A DNA stretch of 54,587 nt from Spirochaetaceae bacterium (GCA_017623685.1 JAGAOP010000063.1:1-54587), one strand, 5' to 3'; positions 1 through 11,205 are shown, numbered from the stretch's first letter. A program made the numbers and translations. The notes: a model not told the origin generated them from the sequence alone.

Positions 1-79
1 AATAAATAAAAAATATTTTTTTTGTAAACTTATTAAATCTATGTTTTTTTTAAATGTGTGATACATTATACAATTATGA

Positions 80-101
80 AGAGAAGTAAAAAAACTTCTC
101 T
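80..101 (+). promoter_or_regulatory. Hairpin in the 5' leader of the LRR gene
   Basis: AGAGAAGT at 80-87 pairs perfectly with ACTTCTCT at 94-101 across a six-base A-rich loop. A -10-like TATACAAT lies just upstream around 67-74. The hairpin ends about 17 nt before the Shine-Dalgarno site AAGGAG, so it probably lies in the untranslated leader. Its role is unknown. Confidence 0.4.
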
Positions 102-129
102 AACATATCTTTTTCATAAGGAGAAAGCA

Positions 130-1470
130 ATGAAAAGATTTTTCGTTTTTACAATTATTTCGATATTTTTTTTAAGCAGTTTATTTTCAGCTGAAAATGA
201 TATGTTTGAGTATACTGCAAAACACAACAAAATTACCATTACCAAATTAAAGGATTTGACGAAGGATACTATTTATATTCCTTCAGAAATAGATGGAATC
301 CGTGTTACAGAAATTGGAGAAGGTGCTTTTCAATCAAGTAATATTATTTCAGTTATTATTCCAGATACTGTGAATCATATTGGAGCAGAAGCTTTTAAAG
401 AATGCATAAATCTATCCTATGTTGCAATGCCAGATACTGTAATCGAAATAGGTAATAGTGCTTTTGAAAACTGTTTCTCCCTTTCTGATATTGCATTACC
501 TCCCTATCTAAATAAAATTAATTCTAGAACTTTCAAAGATTGTAGAAGTTTATTAAATATATCTATACCAGATTCTGTAAAATCCATTGAAACAGATGCT
601 TTTAGTGGATGTACTTCTTTAAAAAACATTATCATTTCTGATTCCGTTTCTACTATCGAAGAATTTGCTTTCCATAACTGTACAAGTCTTTCTGCAGTTA
701 CTATTCCCCTATCTTGTACCATTATTTCAAGGAGTCTTTTTAATGGTTGTTCAAGTTTAACAAATGTTCAGCTACACAACAACATTAAAGAGATTCAGCC
801 CTTTGCCTTTTTTAATTGCATTAACTTAAAGAGCATAAACCTTCCTTATTCTCTAACAGAAATTGGAATGTCAGCTTTTTTTAATTGTATTTCATTAACA
901 GAAATTATAATTCCAAGAAATATTACATAAATTAGAGAAAACACTTTTTCCCATTGTACAAATCTAGTTTCAATTTCTTTACCTAAAAATTTAACTCATA
1001 TTCACGACAGGGCTTTTTGGAACTGTAAATATTTATCCGAAATTATTATTCCTAATAGTGTGAAACATATTGGGATGGGTGTATTTTTTGATTGTGCTTC
1101 ACTTCAAAGAATCCTACTACCAGAAAACTTAACAATTTTATCAAAGCATGTGTTACATGGTTGCGAATCCCTTACAGAAATTCAAATTCCTTCAAGAATT
1201 AAAGAAATACAAGACTGTGCTTTTGCAGATTGCAAAAGACTTACTCAAATAACCATTCCTAAATCTGTAAAAACTCTTGGTGATGATGTATTTTATTCTT
1301 GCACAAATATTAAGCGACTTGAAATTCCTTCTTCTGTAACTTTCATTGGGGAGGATGCCTTTACAGGACTTTCTTCTGAACTAAGAATTTTTATAGAAAA
1401 AGGTAGCTACGCAGATAAATATCTAACAAATAATTTCTTACGAATTAGAAACATCAATTACATACGCTAA
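130..1470 (+). pseudogene. BspA-like leucine-rich-repeat secreted protein, split by an in-frame stop
   Basis: The start at 130 is chosen over an earlier in-frame ATG at 58 because AAGGAG lies 7 nt upstream and the protein then opens with a clean signal peptide (MKRFFVFTIISIFFLSSLFSA). After about 40 residues come LRR_5 repeats of roughly 23 residues (pattern IP.SV..I...AF..C.SL). TAA at 928-930 stops the frame. Reading on in the same frame gives IRENTFSHCTNL and then unbroken repeats to the natural stop at 1470, so one base change interrupts an otherwise intact gene of about 446 codons. The family covers BspA and treponemal surface LRR proteins that bind host or other bacterial cells. The truncated product (about 266 residues) could still be secreted, so a shortened functional protein is possible. 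Confidence 0.8.
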
Positions 1471-1493
1471 CTTAATAAAAAGAAAAATAATCT

Positions 1494-1534
1494 ACCTGTA
1501 TAAGCTTGCAATGGCTAGTTTATACAGGTTTTTT
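1494..1534 (+). terminator. Intrinsic terminator after the LRR gene
   Basis: ACCTGTATAA (1494-1503) pairs with TTATACAGGT (1520-1529), followed by a T run. The T run runs straight into the presumed -10 region of the next gene. Confidence 0.75.
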
Positions 1535-1551
1535 ATGATACAATTCTTTCC

Positions 1552-2760
1552 ATGAATAATAATGATTATCGGATTCAGGCTTATAAAAGAGTTGCTGCAT
1601 TAAATTCAGTTTCAAAAAAAGAAGAAAAACAGCAAGCACAAGAAAACCCAAAAACAAAACCTCAAAAAAATATTACACAAGAATCAACTTCAGCCCAAAA
1701 GACAAATATCAATCATGATTTTGCCCGTCATGGACTTATAAAAGTTCCTATTGCTCCAAAAGAAGAAGACGGGAAAGAAAGTATTTATCGTAGAATAGCT
1801 AAATTTTTATTGCTAATTGGAGTTGACGAAGCTGCAAAGGTTATTTCTCACCTTACACCAGAGCAAACAGAAAAAATAATTCCAGAAATAGCTTCAATCC
1901 GCAGTGTCGCTCCAGAAGAAGCAGAAGTTATTCTTGCTGAATTCCAGTCCTTAGTGGAAAATTCAAGGCAACAGGGCGGTGTTAGCATGGCAAGGGATAT
2001 TTTGGAAAAGGCTTTCGGTAGCGAAAAAGCAGATGCCTTATTGCAAAAAACAGTTCCCTTCCCAGATGGAACCCCCTTTGATTACCTTCAGGATATGGAT
2101 GGAGAAAGAGTTTTTTATTTGTTAAAAGATGAATCCCCTGCAGTTAGGGCTTTAGTGCTATCAAAATTAAGACCTACTATTTCTGCAGAAGTTATTAACA
2201 AAATGGATAGCTTTGACAAAAAAGAAACAATTCAACGACTGGCAAAATTAAAACCTGTTTCTCCTGATATACTTCGCAAAATAGATCAAGCTATGCATGA
2301 AAAAGTTCAGACTATGAATACAGCTGCAGTTGATTCCGTTGATGGACGAGGTGTTCTAGCTGAAATACTAAAAAGAATGACTCCTGATGCAGAAAAAGAT
2401 ATTCTTTCTACTCTTTCAGAACAGGATCCTGAGCTAACAACTGATTTACGAGAAAGATTATTCACCATGGATGACATATTGAATTCTGATGATAAGTTTA
2501 TTCAAAAACAGTTACATTCCATGGCAGAAGGGGATATTGCCCTCCTTATTGCTGGAAAATCCGAAGAATTTAGAACTAAAATATTATCCAATGTTTCAAA
2601 AACTCGGGGAGATATTATTTTAGAAGAAGAAGCAATTCGTAAACCTATGCGTAAACGTGACTGCGACGAAGTTACATCTAAGTTTTTTAGTATTTTACGT
2701 CGGGCATGGGAAGAAGGAAAACTAGTGATTGTAGGTCGAGACGATGATGTCTATGTTTAA
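1552..2760 (+). CDS. FliG-family flagellar motor switch protein (FliG1-like)
   Basis: 402 residues, longer than ordinary FliG (about 335-345). An N-terminal low-complexity, Lys/Gln-rich extension of about 75 residues precedes the first FliG-like helical domain (IYRRIAKFLLLIGVDEAAKVISHL). Middle and C-terminal domains follow. The torque-helix region reads MDDILNSDDKFIQKQL...GDIALLIAGKSEEFRTKILSNVSK, with the charged face partly conserved. FliG sits in the switch complex between MS ring and stator. Spirochaetes carry two FliG paralogues, and the extension and divergence suggest this is the non-canonical FliG1. No Shine-Dalgarno is visible; TACAAT lies 7 nt before the ATG, so the mRNA may be leaderless. 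The helicase gene follows after 3 bp. Confidence 0.75.
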   Translation: MNNNDYRIQAYKRVAALNSVSKKEEKQQAQENPKTKPQKNITQESTSAQKTNINHDFARHGLIKVPIAPKEEDGKESIYRRIAKFLLLIGVDEAAKVISHLTPEQTEKIIPEIASIRSVAPEEAEVILAEFQSLVENSRQQGGVSMARDILEKAFGSEKADALLQKTVPFPDGTPFDYLQDMDGERVFYLLKDESPAVRALVLSKLRPTISAEVINKMDSFDKKETIQRLAKLKPVSPDILRKIDQAMHEKVQTMNTAAVDSVDGRGVLAEILKRMTPDAEKDILSTLSEQDPELTTDLRERLFTMDDILNSDDKFIQKQLHSMAEGDIALLIAGKSEEFRTKILSNVSKTRGDIILEEEAIRKPMRKRDCDEVTSKFFSILRRAWEEGKLVIVGRDDDVYV

Positions 2761-2763
2761 TTT

Positions 2764-4839
2764 ATGGATTTAAAACAAGAACTAAACCAAGAACAATACA
2801 AAGCCGTAACCACCACAGAAGGAGCTCTCCTAATTATTGCAGGGGCAGGTAGTGGTAAAACTAGAGTTATAACTTTTCGCATTGCCCACATGTTGGATAA
2901 GGGAATTCCCCAAAGCCAAATTCTTGCCTTAACCTTTACAAACAAAGCAGCAAAAGAAATGGAGGAACGAGTAAAGCAACACACAGGTCGTAAACTGCAA
3001 AATTTGACGGTTTCTACATTCCATGCCTTTGGAGTAAGAATTCTTAGACAAGATATAGAAAAACTTGGTTGGCGAAGCAATTTTTCCATTTACGATGAAA
3101 CAGACCGCAACCAATTAATCAAAGAAACAGGTCGTGAACTAGGATTTACCTCTGACGCCCTGGACGTTTATGCGGTGGGAAATCTTTTTTCTAACATAAA
3201 AACTGGTCGTTGGAGTTGGGACAATCCTGATAAAGCAAAAAGAGGAAATAGCCAATATCGAAAACTTTACGAAGAATATCAAGCTGGTTTAAAACTTTAC
3301 AACGCTGTTGATTTTGATGATTTAATCACTTTACCCATAAAACTTTTTCAAGAACACCCTAATGTTCTTGAAAAATACCGTGAAAGATATCGCTATATCA
3401 TGGTTGATGAATTCCAAGACACTTCTATACAACAATATCAATTAATGCATATGCTAGCTAACAAAAATGTTGCAGTTGTAGGTGACGATGATCAATCTAT
3501 TTATTCTTGGCGTGGAGCAAATTACGAAAATATTCGTATGTTTGAACGGGACTTTCCCCAAGTAATAGAAATCCGCCTAGAACAAAATTATCGATCTACA
3601 GAAACTATTTTGGCAGCTGCAAATGGTGTAATTTCCCACAATACAAATCGCAAAGATAAATCTCTTTGGAGTGGAAATGGAAGTGGGAAACCTATAGAAA
3701 TATTTATGCCAGAAAATGAAAATGCAGAGGCTGATTTTATTAGTGAATGTATCCAAAGTATGCGATTAACAGAAAAACGTAGCTACGATGATTTTGGTGT
3801 TTTAATGAGAGCAAATACTCAAAGCCGTGCCATCGAAGAAGCTTTTTTAGAATCAAATATTCCCTACACTATGAGTGGGGGAACAAGTTTTTTTCAGCGA
3901 AAAGAAATAAAAGATATTATTAGTTATCTTAGAGTGTGTGCAAATCATGATGATGATATAAATTTATTACGTATTCTTAACACACCTCGTAGGGGAATAG
4001 GTCGCACAACCATCGAAAAACTTAATCATATTGCAAAAGAAAAAAGCTGCTCTTTATGGGAAGGGATACAAACTGTAATAAATGATACTGCTTTATCTTC
4101 TGAAGTATTACAAGATTTTTCCCTTGAAAACGAAACTAGTTCAAAAGCAAAAGAAAACTACGAAATAAGTTCTAAGGCAAAAGAAGACCTTGCAGATTTT
4201 TCAAATTTAATAAAAGAGCAGCGTTCAGCTTTGTTAAGTGGGCGAGGTCTTTCAAAAAAAATAAGAACCATGATAGAAGAAATTAACTATTGGGATTATC
4301 TTATTGGTGAACATCAAAAAAATGAAAAAGCTGCTCGCTTTAAATTTATGAACATAGAATTTTTAATTCAATCTATTGAAACTTGGGAAAACAGTCCGGA
4401 CAATTTAGACCCCACCTTATTCAATTACTTAAACCGAGTTACCCTACTTTCCAGAGACGATATGGATGACAATGAACAAAAAGGTAAAGTAAACTTAATG
4501 ACTATTCATGCTTCAAAAGGATTAGAGTTCCCTGTAGTTTTTATTGCTGGAGCAGAAGAAGGTATAATTCCCCACGCAAGAAGCATAGAAGAAAGCGAAG
4601 AAAACGTAGAAGAGGAACGCAGATTATTTTATTTTGCCATAACAAGGGCTCAAGATAAATTATTTATTTCAAGTTGTCAAAAAAGACGAAAAATGCAATC
4701 CACCATAGAATGTGAGCCCTCTAGATTCCTAGATGAAATTCCTACAGGATTAGTAGAATACCATAAACCTGCTGAAACTTTAGATCAACAATCAACACAA
4801 AACTTTTTTGATGCATTAAAAAAGAAATTTTCTACATAA
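2764..4839 (+). CDS. UvrD/PcrA/Rep-type superfamily 1A DNA helicase
   Basis: 691 residues. The SF1A motifs appear in order: Walker A GAGSGKT (about residues 27-33), motif Ia LTFTNKAAKEM, motif II VDEFQDTS, motif III GDDDQSIYSWRGA, motif IV LEQNYRST, motif V TIHASKGLEFPVVF and motif VI EEERRLFYFAITRA. These define a 3'-5' ATP-dependent DNA translocase acting in repair and replication restart. The length is slightly short of PcrA/UvrD (about 720-740) and close to Rep. The start lies 3 bp after the fliG-like stop with no clear ribosome binding site, so translation is probably coupled. PcrA versus Rep cannot be settled by eye. Confidence 0.93.
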   Translation: MDLKQELNQEQYKAVTTTEGALLIIAGAGSGKTRVITFRIAHMLDKGIPQSQILALTFTNKAAKEMEERVKQHTGRKLQNLTVSTFHAFGVRILRQDIEKLGWRSNFSIYDETDRNQLIKETGRELGFTSDALDVYAVGNLFSNIKTGRWSWDNPDKAKRGNSQYRKLYEEYQAGLKLYNAVDFDDLITLPIKLFQEHPNVLEKYRERYRYIMVDEFQDTSIQQYQLMHMLANKNVAVVGDDDQSIYSWRGANYENIRMFERDFPQVIEIRLEQNYRSTETILAAANGVISHNTNRKDKSLWSGNGSGKPIEIFMPENENAEADFISECIQSMRLTEKRSYDDFGVLMRANTQSRAIEEAFLESNIPYTMSGGTSFFQRKEIKDIISYLRVCANHDDDINLLRILNTPRRGIGRTTIEKLNHIAKEKSCSLWEGIQTVINDTALSSEVLQDFSLENETSSKAKENYEISSKAKEDLADFSNLIKEQRSALLSGRGLSKKIRTMIEEINYWDYLIGEHQKNEKAARFKFMNIEFLIQSIETWENSPDNLDPTLFNYLNRVTLLSRDDMDDNEQKGKVNLMTIHASKGLEFPVVFIAGAEEGIIPHARSIEESEENVEEERRLFYFAITRAQDKLFISSCQKRRKMQSTIECEPSRFLDEIPTGLVEYHKPAETLDQQSTQNFFDALKKKFST

Positions 4840-4893
4840 TAAAAACAGATTAAGTAATTACTTATTTTCAATGCTAATAAAAAATTAACCATA

Positions 4894-4922
4894 TTGACAA
4901 ATTTTTTCCCCATTGATAGATT
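4894..4922 (+). promoter_or_regulatory. Sigma-70 promoter of the chemotaxis receptor gene
   Basis: TTGACA at 4894-4899, a 17-nt spacer, then TAGATT at 4917-4922. The expected start near 4929 gives a leader of about 40 nt. Confidence 0.6.
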
Positions 4923-4967
4923 TTAGAGAGATTATAGATATTTTACCAGAATATGGAGTTTTTTTTT

Positions 4968-7127
4968 ATGTCTATCAAGAAAAAAATTACATTTTTAGTT
5001 GTCTTTACTGCAATTAGCTCACTTTTTGTAATAGGAGCTGTAAACATAACTTCCACATCAAACATTTTAGAAGCAAATTATTCCCAAATTATTCATCAAC
5101 AAACTGTAATTTTGCAGCAACAATTAGATTCTTCTTTTTTAGTTGTTGAAAAAGCAGCCTCTTCTATTTCAAGTTTTATCAATTCAAATATTCCTGATGT
5201 TCAATATCTTAATAATCAAGATAATGTAAATTTTTTAACAAATAATATGGAAAAATTGTTATTGTCCTCAGCAGAGAATATTCCATTTTTATCAGGAATA
5301 TATATCCACTTTAATTCAGATATTACACACTATCAGTCAGGGGTTTTTATTAATTACAATCCTGAGTCAAACAGCTATACACCTATAAAAGCATTTAATT
5401 TTTCTAGTCAAGATAAAACTGTAAAACACAATGGATGGGAATATATTCCTCAGAATGACAAAAATCCAAAATGGATTGAATCTTACTCAATAATAAATGA
5501 TTCAGATAATTTAGTTAGTTCTTATGTTGTTCCCCTATATTTAGAAAATACATTTATAGGTGTCTTTGGAATTGATTTAAATATTAATATCCTTGAAGAA
5601 ACACAGCAATCCATAACCATAGATTTAATCGGAGATGCTTTTATAGCAAACAATTTTGGCCAAATTTTAAGTTATATCGCCTATTCTGAATCTTCTATGA
5701 TAGATACATTTTTATCAAATGAAAATCAACTTCTTCAAGTTTTCAAAAATGATTTTCTAAATACAGAAGAATTAGTTTCTCTAAACCTTGAAGGCAACAA
5801 AATTCTTTTAGCTTATGAGCCTTTAAGAAACGGCATGAAAATTTCTGTTGCAACTCCAGTAAAATCTACAAAAACAGAACTTTATAACATGGTAATTCGA
5901 AGTGCCATAGTCACAGGTATTATTAATTTGCTTACCATTGCTTGGGCTATATTAACTTCTAGATCCATTGCAAAGCCTTTATTAAAGACTTCATCCATGC
6001 TTAAAGATATTTCTTCAGGTGGAGGAGACTTAACAAAAAGACTTAAAGTTGATTCCGAAAATGAAACTGGATTGTTAGCTTCATATTTTAATTCATTTAT
6101 GGAATTTCTTTGTGACATGATTGCACAAATTAAAAGCGAAACATTTAAAATTGCAAAAATAAAAGATTCTATAAAAAATAATACTAATTCTGTCTTTTCT
6201 GATGCAAAAATAATTGCTAATGGAATAAACGACTTGAATTTTCAAACTGAAGAACAGGCTTCAGTTGTATCAGAAACTTCAACTACCTTGCAACAAATTG
6301 CTTCCAACATAGAAAAACTTTCTTATGAAATAAGCGACCAAAGTGCAGCTGTTACAGAATCTTCCGCTGCAATTCAACAAATGCTTTCTAATATCACTTC
6401 TATAGCAACAAACTTAAACAAGGCATCAGAAAGTTTCAAATTGTTAAAGGATGCATCCTTAGAAGGTGGTTCTGCAATCTCTAATGTAGAAAACTTAGTT
6501 CAAAATATGTCTGGTCAGTCAACTCATCTGTTGGAAACTAACGCTGTAATAAATAGTATTGCAGAACAGACTAACCTTTTAGCTATGAATGCAGCTATCG
6601 AAGCAGCTCATGCAGGTGAAGCAGGCAAAGGATTTGCAGTAGTTGCAGACGAAATTCGCAAACTTGCAGAAAATTCAGCAACTCAATCTATGGATATTGC
6701 AAAAGAGTTAAATACAATCGTTCACACAATTGATTTAATAGTAAGTGCTACTTCTGCTGCAGAAGCTTCTTTTGAAACTGTTACCGATCGAATTTCTATG
6801 GTCAGTGGTCTTGTAAATGAAATAACCATGGCAATGCAAGAGCAAAGCGATGGAAGCCGACAAGTATTAGAAGCTTTACAAAACATCCAAGAAACTACTT
6901 TGCAAATTCAAAGTGGTTCCCAAGAAATGAATACAGGAACAAATTCTATTCTAAATGAAATTAATCGACTTGAGTCTGTAGCCCAAAGAGTTCAAGTTGG
7001 CTCTCAAGAAATGGCAAGAGCTGTAGAAGCAATAAATAATTCAATTTCAGCTATGCAAAATGGTGTTGCAGAAAATGAACAGACGGTTAAATCATTAAAT
7101 GACTTAACCGAACAGTTCATTTTGTAA
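4968..7127 (+). CDS. Methyl-accepting chemotaxis protein with periplasmic dCache domain
   Basis: The start at 4968 (MSIKKKITF) is preferred because GGAG lies about 10 nt upstream, inside a possible longer frame beginning at 4953. 719 residues: one membrane helix near residues 6-28, a periplasmic region of about 280 residues with dCache features (PEWIESYS-like and [17 protein letters not shown] segments), a second helix near 310-335 ([16 protein letters not shown]), a HAMP linker ([18 protein letters not shown]) and a long cytoplasmic coiled coil. The signalling tip near residues 530-570 has the hallmark [20 protein letters not shown] and [16 protein letters not shown]. It senses a small ligand, perhaps an amino or organic acid, and signals to CheA/CheW. 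It converges on clpB with a 4-bp gap and no terminator. Confidence 0.92.
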   Translation: MSIKKKITFLVVFTAISSLFVIGAVNITSTSNILEANYSQIIHQQTVILQQQLDSSFLVVEKAASSISSFINSNIPDVQYLNNQDNVNFLTNNMEKLLLSSAENIPFLSGIYIHFNSDITHYQSGVFINYNPESNSYTPIKAFNFSSQDKTVKHNGWEYIPQNDKNPKWIESYSIINDSDNLVSSYVVPLYLENTFIGVFGIDLNINILEETQQSITIDLIGDAFIANNFGQILSYIAYSESSMIDTFLSNENQLLQVFKNDFLNTEELVSLNLEGNKILLAYEPLRNGMKISVATPVKSTKTELYNMVIRSAIVTGIINLLTIAWAILTSRSIAKPLLKTSSMLKDISSGGGDLTKRLKVDSENETGLLASYFNSFMEFLCDMIAQIKSETFKIAKIKDSIKNNTNSVFSDAKIIANGINDLNFQTEEQASVVSETSTTLQQIASNIEKLSYEISDQSAAVTESSAAIQQMLSNITSIATNLNKASESFKLLKDASLEGGSAISNVENLVQNMSGQSTHLLETNAVINSIAEQTNLLAMNAAIEAAHAGEAGKGFAVVADEIRKLAENSATQSMDIAKELNTIVHTIDLIVSATSAAEASFETVTDRISMVSGLVNEITMAMQEQSDGSRQVLEALQNIQETTLQIQSGSQEMNTGTNSILNEINRLESVAQRVQVGSQEMARAVEAINNSISAMQNGVAENEQTVKSLNDLTEQFIL

Positions 7128-7131
7128 AACA

Positions 7132-9720
7132 CTAGTTAAATACTAGATGATCATCCTTAGTTCCCACATAAATTTTTGATCCATCGGAATATTTTCCTTG
7201 TAGGATTTCTTTTGCCAAAGGATTTTCTAAGTAAGTTTGGATAGCTCGTTTAACAGGTCTTGCACCGAAAAGCGGGTCATATCCAACTTGACTTAAAAAG
7301 TCTAAAGCATCTTGACTAACTTCTAATTTTAACCTCTTTTCTTCAAGGCGAGTTGCTACTCGTTGCAACTGATTTTTTACAATATCTTGGATACAGGTTT
7401 TATCCAAACGTCTAAATGTAATTGTTTCATCTATACGGTTCAAAAACTCTGGTCGGAAAGTAGATTTTAATATAGTTTCCAACTGAGGCTTTATAGCATC
7501 TAGTTTTTCTGTTGTATCAGCTTCTAAAATTAGATCTGAACCTAAGTTACTGGTCATAATAATAATGGTATTTTTAAAATCCACATTTCTACCTTGACCA
7601 TCTGTAAGGCGACCATCGTCTAAAACTTGTAGCAAAACATTAAATACATCAGGATGAGCTTTTTCAATTTCGTCAAACAAAATTACACTATAGGGTCTAC
7701 GACGAACAGCTTCTGTAAGTTGACCACCTTCATCATAGCCCACATATCCTGGAGGAGCTCCAATTAATCGACTTACACTGAATTTTTCCATGTATTCACT
7801 CATGTCAATTCTAGTAAGAGATTTTTCATCGTTGAATAAAAAATCAGCCAATGTTTTTGCTAATTCAGTTTTTCCAACTCCCGTAGGACCAATAAATAAA
7901 AAACTACCTAAAGGTTTATTTTCATCGGAAAGACCTGCTCGGTTACGCCTTATGGCATCCGATACACTGGAAACTGCTTCTTCTTGCCCTATTACTCTTT
8001 TGTGTAGTTCATCCTCTAGGTGAAGATATTTTTGCTTTTCTCCAGAAAGCATCTTTGCCACAGGAATTCCTGTCCAAGTTGAAACAACTCTAGCAATATC
8101 TTCTTCCCCAACTTCTTGTCTAAGCAGAGAAGCTTTATCACTTCCATCAGCTTTTTCTTTTTCTGCTTTTTCAACAGCCAGTGCTAAACGTTTTTCTAAG
8201 TCAGGAATTAAACCATATTTTATTTCCGCTGCTTTGTTAAAATTACCTTCTCGGGTATATTTAATTTCATCAATGCGTAACTGTTCTAGTTCTTCCTTTA
8301 ACTTACGGCTTTCGTCTATTTCTTTTTTTTCGTTTTCCCACTGAAGCCGCATTGCATCTCTTTGGGTGGAAAGTTCTGCAAGCTCCTTTTCTAATTTAGA
8401 CAGTCTTTCCAATGAAGCCCCGTCATTTTCTTTTGAAAGAGCTTGTTTTTCTATTTGTAATTGTAAAACCTTTCGTTCTACCTGGTCAAGTTCAGTGGGC
8501 TGACTTTCAATTTCCATTTTTAAGCGACTAGCAGCTTCGTCCACTAAATCTATAGCTTTATCTGGCAAAAATCGATTTGTAATGTATCGATTAGAAAGAG
8601 TAGCTGCAGCGACTAAGGCATCATCTCGAATTCTAACACCATGATGAACTTCGTATTTTTCTTTTAATCCACGAAGAATTGCAATGGAATCTTCTACAGA
8701 AGGTTCAGCACAATAAACCTGCTGAAATCTTCGTTCAAGGGCTGCGTCTTTTTCGATATATTTACGATATTCATCCAGAGTAGTTGCACCAATTGCCCGA
8801 AGTTCACCTCTAGCCAAAGCTGGTTTTAATAGATTAGATGCATCCATTGAACCTTCAGAAGCCCCTGCTCCAACTAAAGTATGCAATTCATCAATAAAAA
8901 GAATGATTTGACCTTCTGATTTTTGCACTTCATTGATAACAGCTTTTAATCTTTCTTCAAATTCGCCTCGAAATTTTGCACCTGCTACCAAAGAACCTAA
9001 ATCCAAGGAAAGAAGCCGTTTGTTCTTTAAGCTATCGGGAACATCTCCAGATACAATTCGTCTGGCAAGTCCTTCTACAATGGCAGTTTTTCCTACACCT
9101 GGCTCCCCAATAAGCACAGGATTATTTTTTGTTCGCCTAGAAAGAACTTGCATTACTCTACGAATTTCTTCGTCCCTTCCGATTACAGGGTCAATTTTCT
9201 CTTGCTTTGCCAAAGAAGTTAAATCACGGCAGAATTTTTCCAAGGACTGTAATGTAGCCTCTGGATCTTGACTTGTTACTCGCTGATTTCCTCGAAGGGA
9301 TTTTAAGGCTTCTAGAATAGATTTCTTTGTTATTCCCCTTTTTTGGAGTAAATCCTTGCTTCGACCATCGGATTCAGCAATAGCCAAAAGAATATGCTCT
9401 GTAGAAAGATATTCATCTTTTAGAAAAGCTGCTTCTTTATCAGCCTTTGCAAGAATTTTTGCTGCTTCCGAAGACAATGAAATTTGTGCATCTCCACTTA
9501 TCCTTGGATAATAGTCTAAAGCTTGTTTTGTATCTTGAATCAAAGCGGATGGCGAAACACCAATCCGTTCCACCAAAGGAGGAATAAGTCCATCCTTTTG
9601 CTCTAACAGGGCAAGCAAAATATGCTCTGTCCCAACTTGACTATGGTCATTTTGCTGAGCAATACTAGCTGCATTCTGCAAGGCTTCCTGTGCCTTAATT
9701 GTATATTGTTCGTAATTCAT
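7132..9720 (-). CDS. clpB: ClpB disaggregase
   Basis: 862 residues, the standard ClpB length. Two Clp_N repeats (about residues 1-145; [10 protein letters not shown] and [10 protein letters not shown]) precede the first AAA+ domain with Walker A GEPGVGKT at 205-212 and [13 protein letters not shown]. The M-domain coiled coil lies at about 400-530, and the second AAA+ domain has GPTGVGKT near residue 607 with [14 protein letters not shown], then the D2-small domain. Together with DnaK it resolubilises aggregated proteins after heat stress. No CIRCE element or other heat-shock operator was recognised upstream; a weak TACTTT lies 6 nt before the ATG. The gene stands alone, converging on the chemotaxis receptor. 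Confidence 0.97.
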   Translation of the reverse strand: MNYEQYTIKAQEALQNAASIAQQNDHSQVGTEHILLALLEQKDGLIPPLVERIGVSPSALIQDTKQALDYYPRISGDAQISLSSEAAKILAKADKEAAFLKDEYLSTEHILLAIAESDGRSKDLLQKRGITKKSILEALKSLRGNQRVTSQDPEATLQSLEKFCRDLTSLAKQEKIDPVIGRDEEIRRVMQVLSRRTKNNPVLIGEPGVGKTAIVEGLARRIVSGDVPDSLKNKRLLSLDLGSLVAGAKFRGEFEERLKAVINEVQKSEGQIILFIDELHTLVGAGASEGSMDASNLLKPALARGELRAIGATTLDEYRKYIEKDAALERRFQQVYCAEPSVEDSIAILRGLKEKYEVHHGVRIRDDALVAAATLSNRYITNRFLPDKAIDLVDEAASRLKMEIESQPTELDQVERKVLQLQIEKQALSKENDGASLERLSKLEKELAELSTQRDAMRLQWENEKKEIDESRKLKEELEQLRIDEIKYTREGNFNKAAEIKYGLIPDLEKRLALAVEKAEKEKADGSDKASLLRQEVGEEDIARVVSTWTGIPVAKMLSGEKQKYLHLEDELHKRVIGQEEAVSSVSDAIRRNRAGLSDENKPLGSFLFIGPTGVGKTELAKTLADFLFNDEKSLTRIDMSEYMEKFSVSRLIGAPPGYVGYDEGGQLTEAVRRRPYSVILFDEIEKAHPDVFNVLLQVLDDGRLTDGQGRNVDFKNTIIIMTSNLGSDLILEADTTEKLDAIKPQLETILKSTFRPEFLNRIDETITFRRLDKTCIQDIVKNQLQRVATRLEEKRLKLEVSQDALDFLSQVGYDPLFGARPVKRAIQTYLENPLAKEILQGKYSDGSKIYVGTKDDHLVFN

Positions 9721-9798
9721 ACTTTCAAAGTAAGAAAAAAAAAGAGAAAAAGCAAGAAAAAAAATAAAAATAACTTAAATTTTCAAAAAAAGATGATT

Positions 9799-10887
9799 TT
9801 ATTGTGAAGCTAAGTTTTCAAGACCACCATATTCGCAAATTACATCTTCTAACTGAACTTGTTCAATTTGCTCAATATTTTTTCCAATGCGATTATAAAG
9901 TCTAAGTTCCCCAGTTCCAGCAGTACCACCTAATACTTGAAGTTCCGACATAGAATCTGAAGGCAAAGGATAAGTTCTAACAAACATATCACTTGTTTTA
10001 CAGAAAACATCGATATCCAAAAGATATCCTTTGTAGGTAGAAGAAACAATCCAATGCAAAGTATCCTCTGAGGCAACACAATCAAAAAAAGGTTTACCAG
10101 AAGCTTTTTTTTGAGAAATCCTTACAACTTGATCGCCTGTTGCTATTTCTGAAAATACAGAAAAAGAATCTGAATACATTCCTTGAATAGCAAAAGAAGA
10201 ATTTGCTAAAACCATCCCTGTAATGGAACTTCGCATATGGGAACATGAAAGATGAAAAAAAGGGCAAGGTAATTTTTTTCCCCACATTTTATCAATATAT
10301 CCATATGAAGCACCAGGAGAAACTATATAGCTTTCATTTTGAATAGAAATTTCACCAGAAAAAACTGCCCTTGTTCCAGATGAATTCCAAAACATTCCCT
10401 TGTCTGGACTTCGAGTAGAAAAAGAACTTTGTCGACTAACATTAAGCTTCCAAGATATACAATATTGGTCTATAAAAGAACCTTTTAGAGTTTTGCCGTC
10501 TAAGAAAAAAGCTCCATCTTTTATTTGTATTTCTTTTTTTGTAGCTATAAAATCCTTACAAGGATAAATTGCCGTAAAAACTCTTGGAGTACTACCATAA
10601 GCAGCTACTCGTACCAAAACATAGGAATGAGAAGCAGGAGGTTCAAAAGTCATTAGTAACTCTGATGTATCTAAAGAACCAACTAAAGGTTCAGGCTTGG
10701 AACATTGAATAACGGAAGGAGAAAGACCAGGATTAATTAAAAACAATTCAACTAAAAAAAATACTTTTTCGCCAGTATAAGCATGGCTTCCACAAAAACA
10801 ATGCCTCCAGCGTTCAAATCCACATTTACGTAGCAAACCTGATAGTTTATGCAAATCTAAACTAATATTATTTAAAGCTGCTGACAT
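9799..10887 (-). CDS. Tocopherol-cyclase-like (lipocalin-type) protein, function unknown
   Basis: 362 residues, no signal peptide. Beta-rich throughout. The segment SYGYIDKMWGKKLPCPFFHLSCS around residues 195-220 resembles the YxxKNWG...P..WxW block of tocopherol cyclase and CrtC-like hydratases, and the rest fits two lipocalin-like beta sheets. The Trp positions expected after the block are replaced by Phe and His, so it is a divergent member. Bacterial members of this fold are mostly uncharacterised, so a tocopherol or carotenoid role should not be assumed. It lies 78 bp from clpB on the same strand. The family call rests on motif resemblance only. Confidence 0.45.
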   Translation of the reverse strand: MSAALNNISLDLHKLSGLLRKCGFERWRHCFCGSHAYTGEKVFFLVELFLINPGLSPSVIQCSKPEPLVGSLDTSELLMTFEPPASHSYVLVRVAAYGSTPRVFTAIYPCKDFIATKKEIQIKDGAFFLDGKTLKGSFIDQYCISWKLNVSRQSSFSTRSPDKGMFWNSSGTRAVFSGEISIQNESYIVSPGASYGYIDKMWGKKLPCPFFHLSCSHMRSSITGMVLANSSFAIQGMYSDSFSVFSEIATGDQVVRISQKKASGKPFFDCVASEDTLHWIVSSTYKGYLLDIDVFCKTSDMFVRTYPLPSDSMSELQVLGGTAGTGELRLYNRIGKNIEQIEQVQLEDVICEYGGLENLASQ

Positions 10888-10960
10888 ATTCAGACTCTAA
10901 TGAAAAAAACATAAATAATTCCGAAGAACCCTAATAAAGAAATAGACAATAAATAAAATG

Positions 10961-11173
10961 TTAAAACATTTTATTTATTGTTTTTGAAATATCTTCTTGT
11001 TCTCTTGGGAAATTTGCATCCAAGAACTCAAAACATTCCACAGCAGTTCGCTGAATATGCTCATACCAGATTTCATATAATTCATCTTCTAAATTACCTG
11101 GATAAGGAGCACCCTGCACATCAGAAACAAGTTTTCTAAGTTTGTCACTACATTCTCTAAGTCTTTTGTCCAT
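10961..11173 (-). CDS. Small acidic protein, unknown
   Basis: 70 residues starting MDKRLRECSDKL. The start at 11173 is preferred over an upstream in-frame ATG at 11191 because AGGGTGG lies 6 nt before it. The protein is charged, mostly helical and lacks a signal peptide or membrane segment (ELYEIWYEHIQRTAVECFEF). It lies downstream of the M16C protease gene on the same strand and is probably cotranscribed with it. No family recognised. Confidence 0.6.
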   Translation of the reverse strand: MDKRLRECSDKLRKLVSDVQGAPYPGNLEDELYEIWYEHIQRTAVECFEFLDANFPREQEDISKTINKMF

Positions 11174-11205
11174 TATAAACCACCCTGACAATTTCTGTAT
11201 TTTTA

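Noticed and set aside
928-930. Programmed stop-codon recoding in the LRR gene
   Set aside because: TAA is not a selenocysteine or pyrrolysine codon and no recoding signal is visible; a nonsense mutation is simpler.
7128-7146. Terminator between the chemotaxis receptor and clpB
   Set aside because: Only a 5-bp CTAGT/ACTAG stem can be drawn, with no T run.
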